From Streptomyces sp. CB02261 (lineage in GTDB: Bacteria; Actinomycetota; Actinomycetes; Streptomycetales; Streptomycetaceae), in contig NZ_LIVX01000002.1 in the NCBI RefSeq assembly GCF_001905665.1, positions 917,385 through 981,384 of the forward strand: DNA of 64,000 nucleotides, written 5' to 3'. Made by a program: the position numbers and the translations under genes. The first letter of the stretch is position 1, and each line of letters starts with the position of its first letter. Below are positions 26,227 to 34,684 of the stretch, one piece after another. The notes beneath the pieces were generated by a model that was not told the DNA's origin, searched no databases, and worked only from the letters and a program-made list of their open reading frames with translations.

Positions 26227-27867
26227 GTGAGTGGACCGCTCATCGTCCAGAGTGACAAGACCCTGCTCCTGGAGGTCGACCACGAGCTCGCCGACGCGTG
26301 CCGGCGTGCCATCGCGCCCTTCGCGGAGCTGGAGCGGGCGCCGGAGCACATCCACACGTACCGGTTGACGCCGCTCGGGCTGTGGAACGCGCGGGCCGCC
26401 GGGCACGACGCCGAGCAGGTCGTCGACGCGCTCGTCGAGTACTCGCGTTATCCCGTGCCGCACGCGCTGCTCGTCGACATCGCGGAGACCATGGCCCGCT
26501 ACGGGCGGCTCACGCTGTCCAAGCATCCGACGCACGGGCTCGTGCTGACCAGCACCGACCGGCCCGTCCTGGAGGAGATCCTGCGGTCGCGGAAGGTGCA
26601 GCCGCTGGTCGGGGAGCGGATCGACGCGGACACCGTCGCCGTGCATCCTTCGGAGCGCGGGCAGATCAAGCAGACGCTGCTGAAGCTGGGCTGGCCGGCG
26701 GAGGACCTCGCCGGGTACGTGGACGGCGAGGCGCACCGGATCGACCTGGCCGAGGACGGCTGGGCCCTGCGCCCGTACCAGAGGCAGGCCGTCGAGGGCT
26801 TCTGGCACGGCGGTTCCGGGGTGGTCGTGCTGCCCTGCGGGGCCGGGAAGACGCTGGTCGGGGCCGGTGCCATGGCTCAGGCCAAGGCGACGACGCTGAT
26901 TCTCGTGACGAACACCGTCTCCGCCCGTCAGTGGAAGAGCGAGCTGGTGAAGCGGACCTCGCTCACGGAGGACGAGATCGGCGAGTACAGCGGTACGAAG
27001 AAGGAGATCCGGCCGGTCACCATCGCCACGTACCAGGTGCTCACGACCAGGCGGAAGGGCGTCTACCCGCACCTGGAGCTGTTCGACTCACGGGACTGGG
27101 GGCTCATCGTGTACGACGAGGTGCATCTGCTGCCCGCGCCCGTCTTCAAGTTCACGGCCGATCTCCAGGCCCGGCGGCGCCTCGGGCTCACGGCCACCCT
27201 GGTGCGGGAGGACGGGCGGGAGTCGGACGTGTTCTCGCTGATCGGGCCGAAGCGGTTCGACGCGCCGTGGAAGGAGATCGAGGCGCAGGGGTACATCGCG
27301 CCCGCCGACTGCGTCGAGGTCCGGGTGAACCTGACCGATTCGGAGCGGCTCGCGTACGCGACCGCCGAGGCCGAGGAGAAGTACCGCTTCTGCGCGACGA
27401 CGGCCACGAAGCGGAAGGTGACGGAAGCGCTGGTGAAGCGGTTCGAGGGGCAGCAGATCCTCGTCATCGGGCAGTACATCGACCAGCTCGACGAGCTCGG
27501 TGAGCACCTGGACGCGCCGGTCATCAAGGGGGAGACCTCGAACGCGCAGCGGGAGAAGCTGTTCGACGCGTTCCGTACCGGTGAGATCAGTGTGCTCGTG
27601 GTGTCGAAGGTCGCGAACTTCTCCATCGACCTGCCGGAGGCGACCGTCGCGATCCAGGTGTCGGGCACGTTCGGCTCCCGCCAGGAGGAGGCGCAGCGCC
27701 TCGGCCGGGTGCTGCGTCCGAAGGCCGACGGGCACCAGGCGCACTTCTACTCGGTGGTCGCCCGCGACACCATCGACCAGGACTTCGCGGCGCACCGGCA
27801 GCGGTTCCTGGCGGAGCAGGGGTACGCGTACCGGATCGTCGACGCGGACGAGCTGCTGGCGCCGTAG
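26227..27867 (+). CDS. XPB/RAD25-type superfamily 2 DNA helicase
   Basis: A 546-residue helicase of the bacterial XPB group. An N-terminal damage-recognition-like region precedes the helicase core. Motif I is PCGAGKT (203-209), motif Ia VTNTVSARQWKSEL, motif II DEVH (297-300), motif III GLTATLVREDG with the RED-type element, and motif VI QRLGRVLRPK. It unwinds DNA 3'-5' and is thought to help repair. The start is the GTG at 26227, after GGAAGGA. Length matches other bacterial XPB proteins (~550). Confidence 0.95.
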   Translation: MSGPLIVQSDKTLLLEVDHELADACRRAIAPFAELERAPEHIHTYRLTPLGLWNARAAGHDAEQVVDALVEYSRYPVPHALLVDIAETMARYGRLTLSKHPTHGLVLTSTDRPVLEEILRSRKVQPLVGERIDADTVAVHPSERGQIKQTLLKLGWPAEDLAGYVDGEAHRIDLAEDGWALRPYQRQAVEGFWHGGSGVVVLPCGAGKTLVGAGAMAQAKATTLILVTNTVSARQWKSELVKRTSLTEDEIGEYSGTKKEIRPVTIATYQVLTTRRKGVYPHLELFDSRDWGLIVYDEVHLLPAPVFKFTADLQARRRLGLTATLVREDGRESDVFSLIGPKRFDAPWKEIEAQGYIAPADCVEVRVNLTDSERLAYATAEAEEKYRFCATTATKRKVTEALVKRFEGQQILVIGQYIDQLDELGEHLDAPVIKGETSNAQREKLFDAFRTGEISVLVVSKVANFSIDLPEATVAIQVSGTFGSRQEEAQRLGRVLRPKADGHQAHFYSVVARDTIDQDFAAHRQRFLAEQGYAYRIVDADELLAP

Positions 27868-27888
27868 GGCGGCGGGCGGTGTGCGGGC

Positions 27889-28185
27889 TCAGTCCATCAG
27901 CGCGAGGACCGGGCCCGCGACCGCCAGGCCGTACTGGGCGATGACGGTTCCGCGGCGGGGCGCGATCAGGGCCACCACGCCCGCGAGGGCTCCGGCGGCC
28001 AGGGCCCAGAAGCCGGCGGTGATGAAGAGGCCGCCGACGCCGTCGCCCTCGACGGCGTCCTTGAGGACGATCATGAACGTGAGCACCAGGCAGGCCAGGA
28101 GGAGCAGCAGGCCTCCCGCGGCGGTGAGGCGGAGGGCGAGGGGGGCCGGGCCGGTGGTGTCCGGGGTGGTGGTCGTCGTCTCCAT
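27889..28185 (-). CDS. Small membrane protein, function unknown
   Basis: A 98-residue protein with three predicted transmembrane helices (AAGGLLLLLACLVLTFMIVL, GLFITAGFWALAAGALAGVV, VIAQYGLAVAGPVLALM) and a Thr-rich N terminus. It starts at the ATG at 28185 and converges on the XPB gene. I do not recognise the family. Confidence 0.7.
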   Translation of the reverse strand: METTTTTPDTTGPAPLALRLTAAGGLLLLLACLVLTFMIVLKDAVEGDGVGGLFITAGFWALAAGALAGVVALIAPRRGTVIAQYGLAVAGPVLALMD

Positions 28186-28234
28186 GTCCTGATCACATCA
28201 GTCCCGAAGGGGCGTCCACCAGGCGTTCTCGTAC

Positions 28235-28423
28235 TCAGTCCGGGCCGGGGGCGTACTCAGGGCGGGGGTTCCTGACGCCGGCCTCGGGCGGGCCGTAGTC
28301 GCCGAGGAGGACGACGCCGGCGGCGGCGCCGCCGAAGGCGCGTATCGCGCGGAGGGCGGTGCCGAGGGGGCGGACGCGGGGGCGGGGGATCGTGGTCACG
28401 TGGGTGAAGGTCGTCGCGGTCAT
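28235..28423 (-). CDS. Small hypothetical protein
   Basis: A 62-residue basic protein with a short hydrophobic stretch (AFGGAAAGVVLLGDYG) and a polar tail. GGAG lies at good spacing before the ATG at 28423, and codon use is normal. A longer frame from 28456 is less likely. The role is unknown. It diverges from the HelD-like gene. Confidence 0.6.
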   Translation of the reverse strand: MTATTFTHVTTIPRPRVRPLGTALRAIRAFGGAAAGVVLLGDYGPPEAGVRNPRPEYAPGPD

Positions 28424-28671
28424 GTCTCCATGATGGAATCCGGACATTCCGAACACATCGGTCTGGGGGGTGAACCGGCGGCGAGCCCGTCTCCGACGTG
28501 AGGCGGACGCCGTCCCCTACGGGGTGGACGGGAGTAACGCGTTCGCGGCCGTGCCGCCCAGGAGTTACACTCGCCAGCTTCCCCGCCTCCCTTCGTGGAG
28601 AGCCGCCGCCCGGCCGGAAACCGGCGGCCACCTCGTCGTGTCCGCGTATCCACCTGCCCGGAGGCTTCACC

Positions 28672-30693
28672 GTGTCCGTTTCCGATCCGCTGGCGCGTGA
28701 GCGCGCCCACCTGGCCTCGTCCCGTGCCGCCCTGCGGGCGATGCGCGAGGACGTCGAGTCGCTCGACATCAAGGACGTCACGGCGAACTGGGTCAACTCC
28801 CTCGTCCTCGGGCGGCAGATCGAGGACCGGATCAAGGCGCTCGCGGACCTGTCCCACACCCCGTTGTTCTTCGGGCGGCTCGACTACCTGCACACCACGC
28901 AGGAGGGGCAGCGCTTCTACATCGGCAGGCGGCACGTCCACGACGCCGGCGGCGACCCGATGGTGATCGACTGGCGTGCGCCGGTGTCGCAGCCGTACTA
29001 CCAGGCGTCGAGGAAGGACCCGCAGGACGTCGGGCTGCGGCGGCGCTTCGGCTACACGGGCGGCGAGCTCACGGCGTACGAGGACGAGCACCTGTCCGAC
29101 CCCGGGGAGCTCGAACGGACCAGCCGGCTGCTCCAGGCCGAGATCGAGCGGCCCCGTGTGGGCCCCATGCGGGACATCGTCGCCACCATCCAGCCCGAGC
29201 AGGACGGGATCGTCCGGTCCGACCTCTCCGGGACCGTGTGCGTCCAGGGAGGCCCCGGCACCGGTAAGACCGCCGTCGGCCTGCACCGAGTCGCGTACCT
29301 CCTCTACGCGCACCGGGAGCGGCTCGCCCGCACCGGCACCCTGGTCATCGGGCCGAACCGGTCCTTCCTCCACTACATCGAGCAGGTCCTGCCCGCCCTG
29401 GGCGAGCTGGAGGTCAGCCAGGCGACCGTCGACGACCTCGTCGGGCACGTCGAGGTGCGGGGGACGGACGAGGCGGCGACGGCGGTCGTGAAGGGCGACG
29501 CCCGGATGGCGGAGCTGCTGCGGCGCGCGGTGCGCTCGCACGTGTCGCTGCCGAAGGAGTCCCTGATGGTGGTACGCGGCTCGCGCCGCTGGCGGGTACC
29601 CGCGCACGAACTGGAGGAGATCGTGCGCGAGCTGATGGGCCGTGACATCCGGTACGGGGCGGCCCGGGACGCGCTGCCGCAGCGGATCGCGCACGCGGTC
29701 CTGGTCCGGATGGAGCAGGCGGGCGAGGCGCCCGACGACCGGGTGCAGAACGCGGTCGCGCGGAACACGGCGGTCAAGGCCGTCGTGAAGGAGTGCTGGC
29801 CGCCGGTGGAGCCCGCGAAGCTGGTGCTCCGGCTGCTGAGCGACCGGGAGTTCCTCGCCGAGCACGCGGAGGGGCTGTTCACCGAGGACGAGCAGAAGCT
29901 GCTGCTGTGGGCGAAGCCGGCGCGGAGCGTGAAGACGGTGAAGTGGTCGGCGGCGGACGCGGTCCTCGTCGACGAGGCGCGGGACCTGGTGGAGCGGACG
30001 CACTCGCTCGGGCACGTCGTCCTCGACGAGGCGCAGGACCTGTCCCCGATGCAGTACCGGGCGGTGGGCCGGCGCTGCACGACCGGCTCGGCGACGATCC
30101 TCGGGGACCTCGCGCAGGGCACGACGCCGTGGGCGACGACGAGCTGGGCCGAGGCGCTCGGGCACCTGGGGAAGCCGGAGGCCGTGGTGGAGGAGCTGAC
30201 CGCCGGTTTCCGTGTGCCGCGTGAGGTGATCGCGTACGCCTCGCGGCTCCTTCCGCACATGTCGCCGGGGCTCGCGCCGGTCGAGTCGGTACGGGAGAAC
30301 CCGGGGTCGCTCGTCGTACGCAGCACGGACGCGCTGGACGCGGACGTGGTCGCGGCGTGCGTCGAGGCCCTGGGCCACGAGGGTTCCGTCGGCCTGATCG
30401 CCGCCGACGCGCGGATCGCGCCGCTCGCGGAGGCGCTGACGGCCGCCGGCCTCCCGTACCTCTCCCCCGGCGAGGAGACGACGGCCGAGTCCCGGCTGAC
30501 GCTGGTCCCGGCCTCGCTCGCGAAGGGCCTGGAGTACGACTACGTGGTCCTGGACGAACCGGCGGCGGTCGTCGACGGCGAACCCGACGAACGCACGGGC
30601 CTGCGCCGCCTGTACGTGGCCCTGACCCGCGCGGTGTCGGGCCTGACGGTCGTCCACGCCGCACCCCTCCCGGAGCAACTGGCGCGGGGGTGA
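28672..30693 (+). CDS. HelD-like UvrD/PcrA superfamily 1 ATPase
   Basis: A 673-residue protein. Residues 1-110 form a helical N-terminal arm, the part by which HelD enters RNA polymerase. Walker A is GGPGTGKT (193-200), Walker B VVLDEAQDLSP, and the C-terminal domain has GLEYDYVVLDEP and RLYVALTRA. HelD proteins remove RNA polymerase from nucleic acid, and one class protects it from rifamycins. I see no inverted repeat upstream that I could call a rifamycin-associated element, so a resistance role is open. GGAGG precedes the GTG at 28672. Confidence 0.9.
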   Translation: MSVSDPLARERAHLASSRAALRAMREDVESLDIKDVTANWVNSLVLGRQIEDRIKALADLSHTPLFFGRLDYLHTTQEGQRFYIGRRHVHDAGGDPMVIDWRAPVSQPYYQASRKDPQDVGLRRRFGYTGGELTAYEDEHLSDPGELERTSRLLQAEIERPRVGPMRDIVATIQPEQDGIVRSDLSGTVCVQGGPGTGKTAVGLHRVAYLLYAHRERLARTGTLVIGPNRSFLHYIEQVLPALGELEVSQATVDDLVGHVEVRGTDEAATAVVKGDARMAELLRRAVRSHVSLPKESLMVVRGSRRWRVPAHELEEIVRELMGRDIRYGAARDALPQRIAHAVLVRMEQAGEAPDDRVQNAVARNTAVKAVVKECWPPVEPAKLVLRLLSDREFLAEHAEGLFTEDEQKLLLWAKPARSVKTVKWSAADAVLVDEARDLVERTHSLGHVVLDEAQDLSPMQYRAVGRRCTTGSATILGDLAQGTTPWATTSWAEALGHLGKPEAVVEELTAGFRVPREVIAYASRLLPHMSPGLAPVESVRENPGSLVVRSTDALDADVVAACVEALGHEGSVGLIAADARIAPLAEALTAAGLPYLSPGEETTAESRLTLVPASLAKGLEYDYVVLDEPAAVVDGEPDERTGLRRLYVALTRAVSGLTVVHAAPLPEQLARG

Positions 30694-30700
30694 CCCGCGC

Positions 30701-30742
30701 GCCGGGGAAACACGTCGGCGGTGACCGATGAGTTTCCCCGGC
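30701..30742 (+). terminator. Terminator hairpin after the HelD-like gene
   Basis: GCCGGGGAAAC and GTTTCCCCGGC form a perfect 11-bp stem with a 20-nt loop, starting 8 bp after the stop codon. The stem is stable enough to end transcription or to protect the 3' end. Confidence 0.6.
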
Positions 30743-30804
30743 GGCCCCGGTCTTCCGTGATAGTTGCTGCCGAGTACCAGTCATGGACCGAACGGGAGAA
30801 CCCC

Positions 30805-31377
30805 ATGCGCACCCTGATCAGTTCCGCCTTCGTCTCGCTCGACGGGGTCGTGGAGGCACCCGGCGGTGAGCCCGGCTACCGGAACTCCGGATGGACCTTC
30901 AAGGAGATGGACTTCCTCCCGGAGGCGTACGCCATCAAGGGGCGGGAGCAGGAGGAGGCCACCGCGATGCTGCTCGGCCGGGTCAGCTACGAGTCGTTCA
31001 GCGCGGTGTGGCCGGACATGGAGGACTTCGCCCGGTACAAGGAGATGCCGAAGTACGTGGTGTCGACCACGCTCACCGAGGACGGCCTTGTCGACAACTG
31101 GGGCGAGACGACGATCCTGCGCTCCCTCGACGAGGTCGCCGCGCTGAAGGAGACCGAGGGCGGGCCGATCATCGTGCACGGCAGCGCGAGCCTGAGCCGG
31201 GCCCTCTCGGACGCCGGTCTCATCGACCGGTACCACCTGCTCGTCTTCCCGCTCCTGCTCGGCGCGGGGAAGCGGCTGTTCAGCGACACGGACAAGGACA
31301 CGCAGAAGCTGAAGCTCGTCGAGCACGAGGCGTACGTCAACGGCCTGCAGCTGAACGTCTTCGACGTCGTCCGCTGA
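30805..31377 (+). CDS. Dihydrofolate-reductase-like (RibD C-terminal) protein
   Basis: A 190-residue protein with the RibD_C/DHFR-like fold: TLISSAFVSLDGVVEAPGG at the start, TAMLLGRVSYESFSAVWP, PKYVVSTTL, PIIVHGSASLSRALSDAG and HLLVFPLLLGAGKRLF. Such YwjB/YyaP-type proteins bind NADPH and are thought to be reductases, but they are not the essential folate enzyme. GGGAGAA lies before the ATG at 30805. It is monocistronic, with terminator hairpins on both sides. Confidence 0.9.
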   Translation: MRTLISSAFVSLDGVVEAPGGEPGYRNSGWTFKEMDFLPEAYAIKGREQEEATAMLLGRVSYESFSAVWPDMEDFARYKEMPKYVVSTTLTEDGLVDNWGETTILRSLDEVAALKETEGGPIIVHGSASLSRALSDAGLIDRYHLLVFPLLLGAGKRLFSDTDKDTQKLKLVEHEAYVNGLQLNVFDVVR

Positions 31378-31393
31378 CCCCGGCGCGGGGTCA
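31375..31393. terminator. Bidirectional terminator embedding both stop codons
   Basis: TGACCCCGGCGCGGGGTCA is an 8-bp perfect inverted repeat around GCG. Its first three bases are the stop codon of the DHFR-like gene and its last three are the stop codon of the convergent phosphotransferase gene. Confidence 0.7.
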
Positions 31394-32296
31394 GAGCGTC
31401 GCGTACTCCGCCAGCGCCTCCGTGCGGGTGCGGCGGGCGACGGCCGCGAGGACCGGGTTCGTGTCGCGGTAGTAGTGCTCGGTCACCAGGCCCCAGGCCA
31501 GGGCCCAGCCCCGTCCCCGCGCCCAGGTCACGTCGTCGGCGCGGGCCGCCTCGCGGAACAGCGGGCGGGTGCCGGCGGTGAGCACGGTCCAGGCGGGCAT
31601 CATGTCGCAGGCCGGGTCGCCGGTGCCGAGGCCGCCGAAGTCGATGACGGCGCTGAGCCGCCCGTCGCGGCCGAGGAGGTTCCCCGGCAGCAGGTCGCCG
31701 TGGACCCAGACGGGCGCCCCGTCCCACTGCGGGAGCCGCAGGACCGACTCCCAGGCGGCGGTGGCCAGTTCCGCGTCGATCAGGCCCTCGGCGCCGAGGT
31801 CCCCGACGGCGCCCGGCAGGTTGCCGTTCTCCCAGGACGTGACCGGGCCGCCCCGGAAGGACGGCGGACCGTCGCTCGCGTCGACGGTCCGCAGGGCGGC
31901 GCCGAAGCGGCCCAGTTCGACGGCCGCGTGGGCGAGGTCGGTGAGCGGCACGGCGTACGTGTCGTCCCCGTCGAGCCAGCGGTAGACGGACCAGGGCATC
32001 GGGAAGTCCGGGCTCTCCCCGGCCCGCCCCACCGGGACCGGGACGTCCAGCGGCAGGTGCGGGGCGAGCAGGGGCAGCCAGCGCTGTTCCTTCTCGACCT
32101 GGCCCCTCGCGTACGGGACGCGGGGCAGCCGGACGACCAGGTCGTCGCCGAGCCGGAACATGGCGTTGTCCGTACCGGCGGAGGGCACCGGGCGGAGCGG
32201 GAGCCCGGCCCACGCGGGGAACCGGCGGGCGACGAGCCGCTCGACGAGCGCGGTGTCGATGTCGAGTTCGCCGGGTTGCATCGGGGTCACTGCCAT
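31391..32296 (-). CDS. Aminoglycoside-phosphotransferase-family kinase
   Basis: A 301-residue APH-fold protein. AGTDNAMFRLGDDLVVRLPR is the nucleotide-binding region, VWVHGDLLPGNLL is the catalytic loop (HxD...N) and VIDFGGLGTGDPACDMMPAW holds the Mg-binding Asp. The family includes kinases for aminoglycosides, macrolides, choline and sugars, so resistance should not be assumed. The start codon is uncertain: ATG 32296, GTG 32290 and ATG 32281 are all possible, none with a strong ribosome-binding site. Confidence 0.88.
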   Translation of the reverse strand: MAVTPMQPGELDIDTALVERLVARRFPAWAGLPLRPVPSAGTDNAMFRLGDDLVVRLPRVPYARGQVEKEQRWLPLLAPHLPLDVPVPVGRAGESPDFPMPWSVYRWLDGDDTYAVPLTDLAHAAVELGRFGAALRTVDASDGPPSFRGGPVTSWENGNLPGAVGDLGAEGLIDAELATAAWESVLRLPQWDGAPVWVHGDLLPGNLLGRDGRLSAVIDFGGLGTGDPACDMMPAWTVLTAGTRPLFREAARADDVTWARGRGWALAWGLVTEHYYRDTNPVLAAVARRTRTEALAEYATL

Positions 32297-32579
32297 TCCG
32301 GCACGCTAACCGCCGCCCTCCGCCCCCGGCCACGTGTTTTCCGTGCGGGGCCCGGGCTCAAGAGCCCTCGCCCGTACGCCCGGTGGGCGCGGCGCGGGCC
32401 TGCGCACGGGTCGTGCGGCGGCGCGCCACGCGCACGCGAGGCGCATGCGCGGGGCGTGAAATGAGCCGTTCGGTCCTCGGAAGAGTGATCTTGGGGGATT
32501 CGCACGGGACGCGGACGCGCGCGTCGGGACGATGGGCGCGTTCGGCATGACCAGCCGCGAACCAAGGAGTCGTCGAAGC
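32297..32579. other. Divergent intergenic region
   Basis: About 280 bp of GCGC-rich sequence between the phosphotransferase and hydrolase genes. I see no gene. It must carry both promoters, but I cannot place them. Confidence 0.4.
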
Positions 32580-33839
32580 ATGTCCAAGCCCGTCGTCAAC
32601 ATCTGGGGTACCCCTCCGGGGTCCGAGCGCGCCTCCGTGCAGTCCGCCCCCTGGGACACCAAGTGGGATCTGCGCACCGCGACCGCCGGCGGAACCGCCT
32701 GGGTCTTCTACAGGACACCCGGCGAGGAGGTCCTCCGGCGCCCGGTGATCCTCTCCGACGGCTTCGCTCCGGCGGGAACCGACGTCGACTTCCTGTACGA
32801 CGGCCTGGAGAACGGGGAGTTCCCGTTCGTCTCCTCGCTGCGTCAGGCCGGCTTCGACGTCATTCTGCTGGGCTTCGCCGACCGCTCCGCGTCCGTCACC
32901 GACAATGCCGAGATCGCGATCCAGTGCATCCTGCGGACGATCGCCGAGCGCGAGGGCGACGCCCCGCTGACGGTGGGCGGCTTCAGCATGGGAGGCCTGG
33001 TCACCCGCTACGCCCTGGCCAAGATGGAGCGCCAGCGGATGAATCACGAGACCGCCACGTACCTCTCCTACGACACCCCGCACCACGGCGCGTGGCTGCC
33101 CCTGGGGGTCCAGGCGCTCGCCCACTTCGTGAAGGACAACTGGGGTGGCGAGGGCAAGCCGCTCTTCAACCTCTACTCCGACCTGATCAACAGCCCCGCC
33201 GCACGGCAGATGCTGCGCTGGCACCTCGCCACGGGAAGCGACGCCACCCTCGATGTCGCCGCCGGTCAGGACAAGGAGCGGGCCGACTTCCTGGCGGCGC
33301 TGGAGCGGATGGGCAGCTGGCCCCAGATCCCGCGCCTGCTCGGCGTCGCCAACGGAACGGGCACCGGCGCCGGGAACGACATCCCCGCCGACAGCCCCGC
33401 GATGAGCGCCTCCGGTCCCGAGCTGGCCGCGCAGCTGCGTACCCAGGGCGAGGGAAGCCGGACCGTCGCCCGGCTGCAGAAGGGGGAGGGGGACGAGGTC
33501 TCGATCGACACCACCGGCTTCCCCGCGATCGACGGCGCTCCCGGCGGTCTCTTCCCCGAACTCCTCGGCGGCGCCTCCAACTTCGGCGTGGCCGCCCTCC
33601 TGGCCAACCTCATCAACAGCCCCGACCAGGCGGAACTCACCTACAACGCCTCGACGTTCGTCCCCACCGTCAGCGCCGTCGCGGTCGCCGGCATCGACGA
33701 CCACGAGGCCCTCTACAGCAAGGTCGACCTGGAGCGCAGCGAACTCCACGACTTCCTCTGCGCCACCGACAACGAGGGTCACACCGTCATGACGCGGGAA
33801 CTCGGCGGCTGGATCGTGGCCAAGCTCCAGGAGGCGTGA
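32580..33839 (+). CDS. Alpha/beta-hydrolase (lipase/esterase-like)
   Basis: A 419-residue protein. GFSMGGLVTRYAL around residue 138 is the nucleophile elbow (GxSxG) of the alpha/beta-hydrolase fold. RRPVILSDGFAP forms the first core strand and oxyanion region, YLSYDTPHHGAWLP resembles the post-elbow segment of lipases and DUF676-type esterases, and DDHEALYSKVD may hold acid or His elements. No signal peptide is seen, so it acts inside the cell or leaves by another route. AAGGAG precedes the ATG at 32580. The substrate is unknown. Confidence 0.82.
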   Translation: MSKPVVNIWGTPPGSERASVQSAPWDTKWDLRTATAGGTAWVFYRTPGEEVLRRPVILSDGFAPAGTDVDFLYDGLENGEFPFVSSLRQAGFDVILLGFADRSASVTDNAEIAIQCILRTIAEREGDAPLTVGGFSMGGLVTRYALAKMERQRMNHETATYLSYDTPHHGAWLPLGVQALAHFVKDNWGGEGKPLFNLYSDLINSPAARQMLRWHLATGSDATLDVAAGQDKERADFLAALERMGSWPQIPRLLGVANGTGTGAGNDIPADSPAMSASGPELAAQLRTQGEGSRTVARLQKGEGDEVSIDTTGFPAIDGAPGGLFPELLGGASNFGVAALLANLINSPDQAELTYNASTFVPTVSAVAVAGIDDHEALYSKVDLERSELHDFLCATDNEGHTVMTRELGGWIVAKLQEA

Positions 33840-33875
33840 CCTCCGAGGCGGCGTCGCCGGGGGCGAGACGCGCGT

Positions 33876-33906
33876 GAGGCCCGGGACCGTGACGGTCCCG
33901 GGCCTC
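33876..33906. terminator. Strong bidirectional terminator hairpin
   Basis: GAGGCCCGGGACCGT and ACGGTCCCGGGCCTC are perfect inverse complements around one base. The stem lies between the convergent hydrolase gene and cutC and should end both transcripts. Confidence 0.85.
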
Positions 33907-33942
33907 TCGCGACGCGACCTGAGCCGCCTGGTCATGCGCGCG

Positions 33943-34632
33943 TCAGGCGTCGAGGGCCTCTCGCCAGACCCGGACCGCGTCCGCGGAGACGGGGGCCGCC
34001 CAGCCCTGGGGGCGGGCCGCGCCGCCGATGTGGAAGGCGTCGAGGCCGGCCGCGCGGAGTTCCGGGAGGTGGTCGAGGCGCAGGCCGCCGCCGACGAGGA
34101 TCTGTGCCTCGTAGCCGGGCTCGCCGGTGCGGGCGGCCTCGGCCTTGAGGGTGGGCAGGCCGTCGTCGACGCCGGTGGCGGAGCCCGCCGTGAGGTAGGT
34201 GTCGAGGCCGGGGAGGTCGGCGAGGCGCTTGCGGAGCCCGTCGCGGTCGGCGGCGCTGTCGATCGCCCGGTGGAAGGTCCAGTTGCAGCCGTCGAGGGCC
34301 GCGACGAGGCGCTCGACGGCCACCAGGTCGGGTTCGCCGTCGGGGGTGAGGAAGCCGAGGACGAACTCGTCGGCGCCGGCCTCGCGCAGCTCCAGGGTCC
34401 GGCCCACCAGGGCGTCGATGTCGCCGGCCGCGAATCCGTCGTCGAGGCGGAGCATCACGCGCAGCGGGATGTCGACGGCGGCGCGCATGGTGGCGAAGCC
34501 GGTCGCGGACGGGGTGAGCCCGTCCGCCGCCATGTCGGTGACGAGTTCGAGCCGGTCGGCGCCGCCGGTCTGGGCGGCGACCGCGTCCTCCTCGTCGAGG
34601 GCGATCACCTCTAGGACTGCACGGTTGCTCAT
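33943..34632 (-). CDS. cutC: CutC-family copper homeostasis protein
   Basis: A 229-residue TIM-barrel protein with CutC landmarks: EVIALDEEDAVAAQTGGADRLEL at the start (in two runs), MLRLDDGF (usually R-x-R), GADEFVLGFLTPDGEPD, WTFHRAIDSAADR and LVGGGLRLDHLPEL. CutC was first linked to copper tolerance in enteric bacteria, though its biochemical role remains debated. Here it lies 52 bp after the secreted His-rich gene on the same strand and inside a copper island, which supports a copper link. It is probably read from the CsoR-controlled divergent promoter. Confidence 0.92.
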   Translation of the reverse strand: MSNRAVLEVIALDEEDAVAAQTGGADRLELVTDMAADGLTPSATGFATMRAAVDIPLRVMLRLDDGFAAGDIDALVGRTLELREAGADEFVLGFLTPDGEPDLVAVERLVAALDGCNWTFHRAIDSAADRDGLRKRLADLPGLDTYLTAGSATGVDDGLPTLKAEAARTGEPGYEAQILVGGGLRLDHLPELRAAGLDAFHIGGAARPQGWAAPVSADAVRVWREALDA

Positions 34633-34684
34633 CTAAGCCCTTTTCTCCACAAGTGACGGCTACAGGTCTAGTCCAATGACCAGC

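Noticed and set aside
28460..28671. Rifamycin-associated element before the HelD-like gene
   Set aside because: I looked for a GC-rich inverted repeat of that type in the upstream region and found none I could defend.
31391..32296. Calling the phosphotransferase an aminoglycoside resistance gene
   Set aside because: APH-fold enzymes phosphorylate many substrates; nothing nearby points to aminoglycosides.
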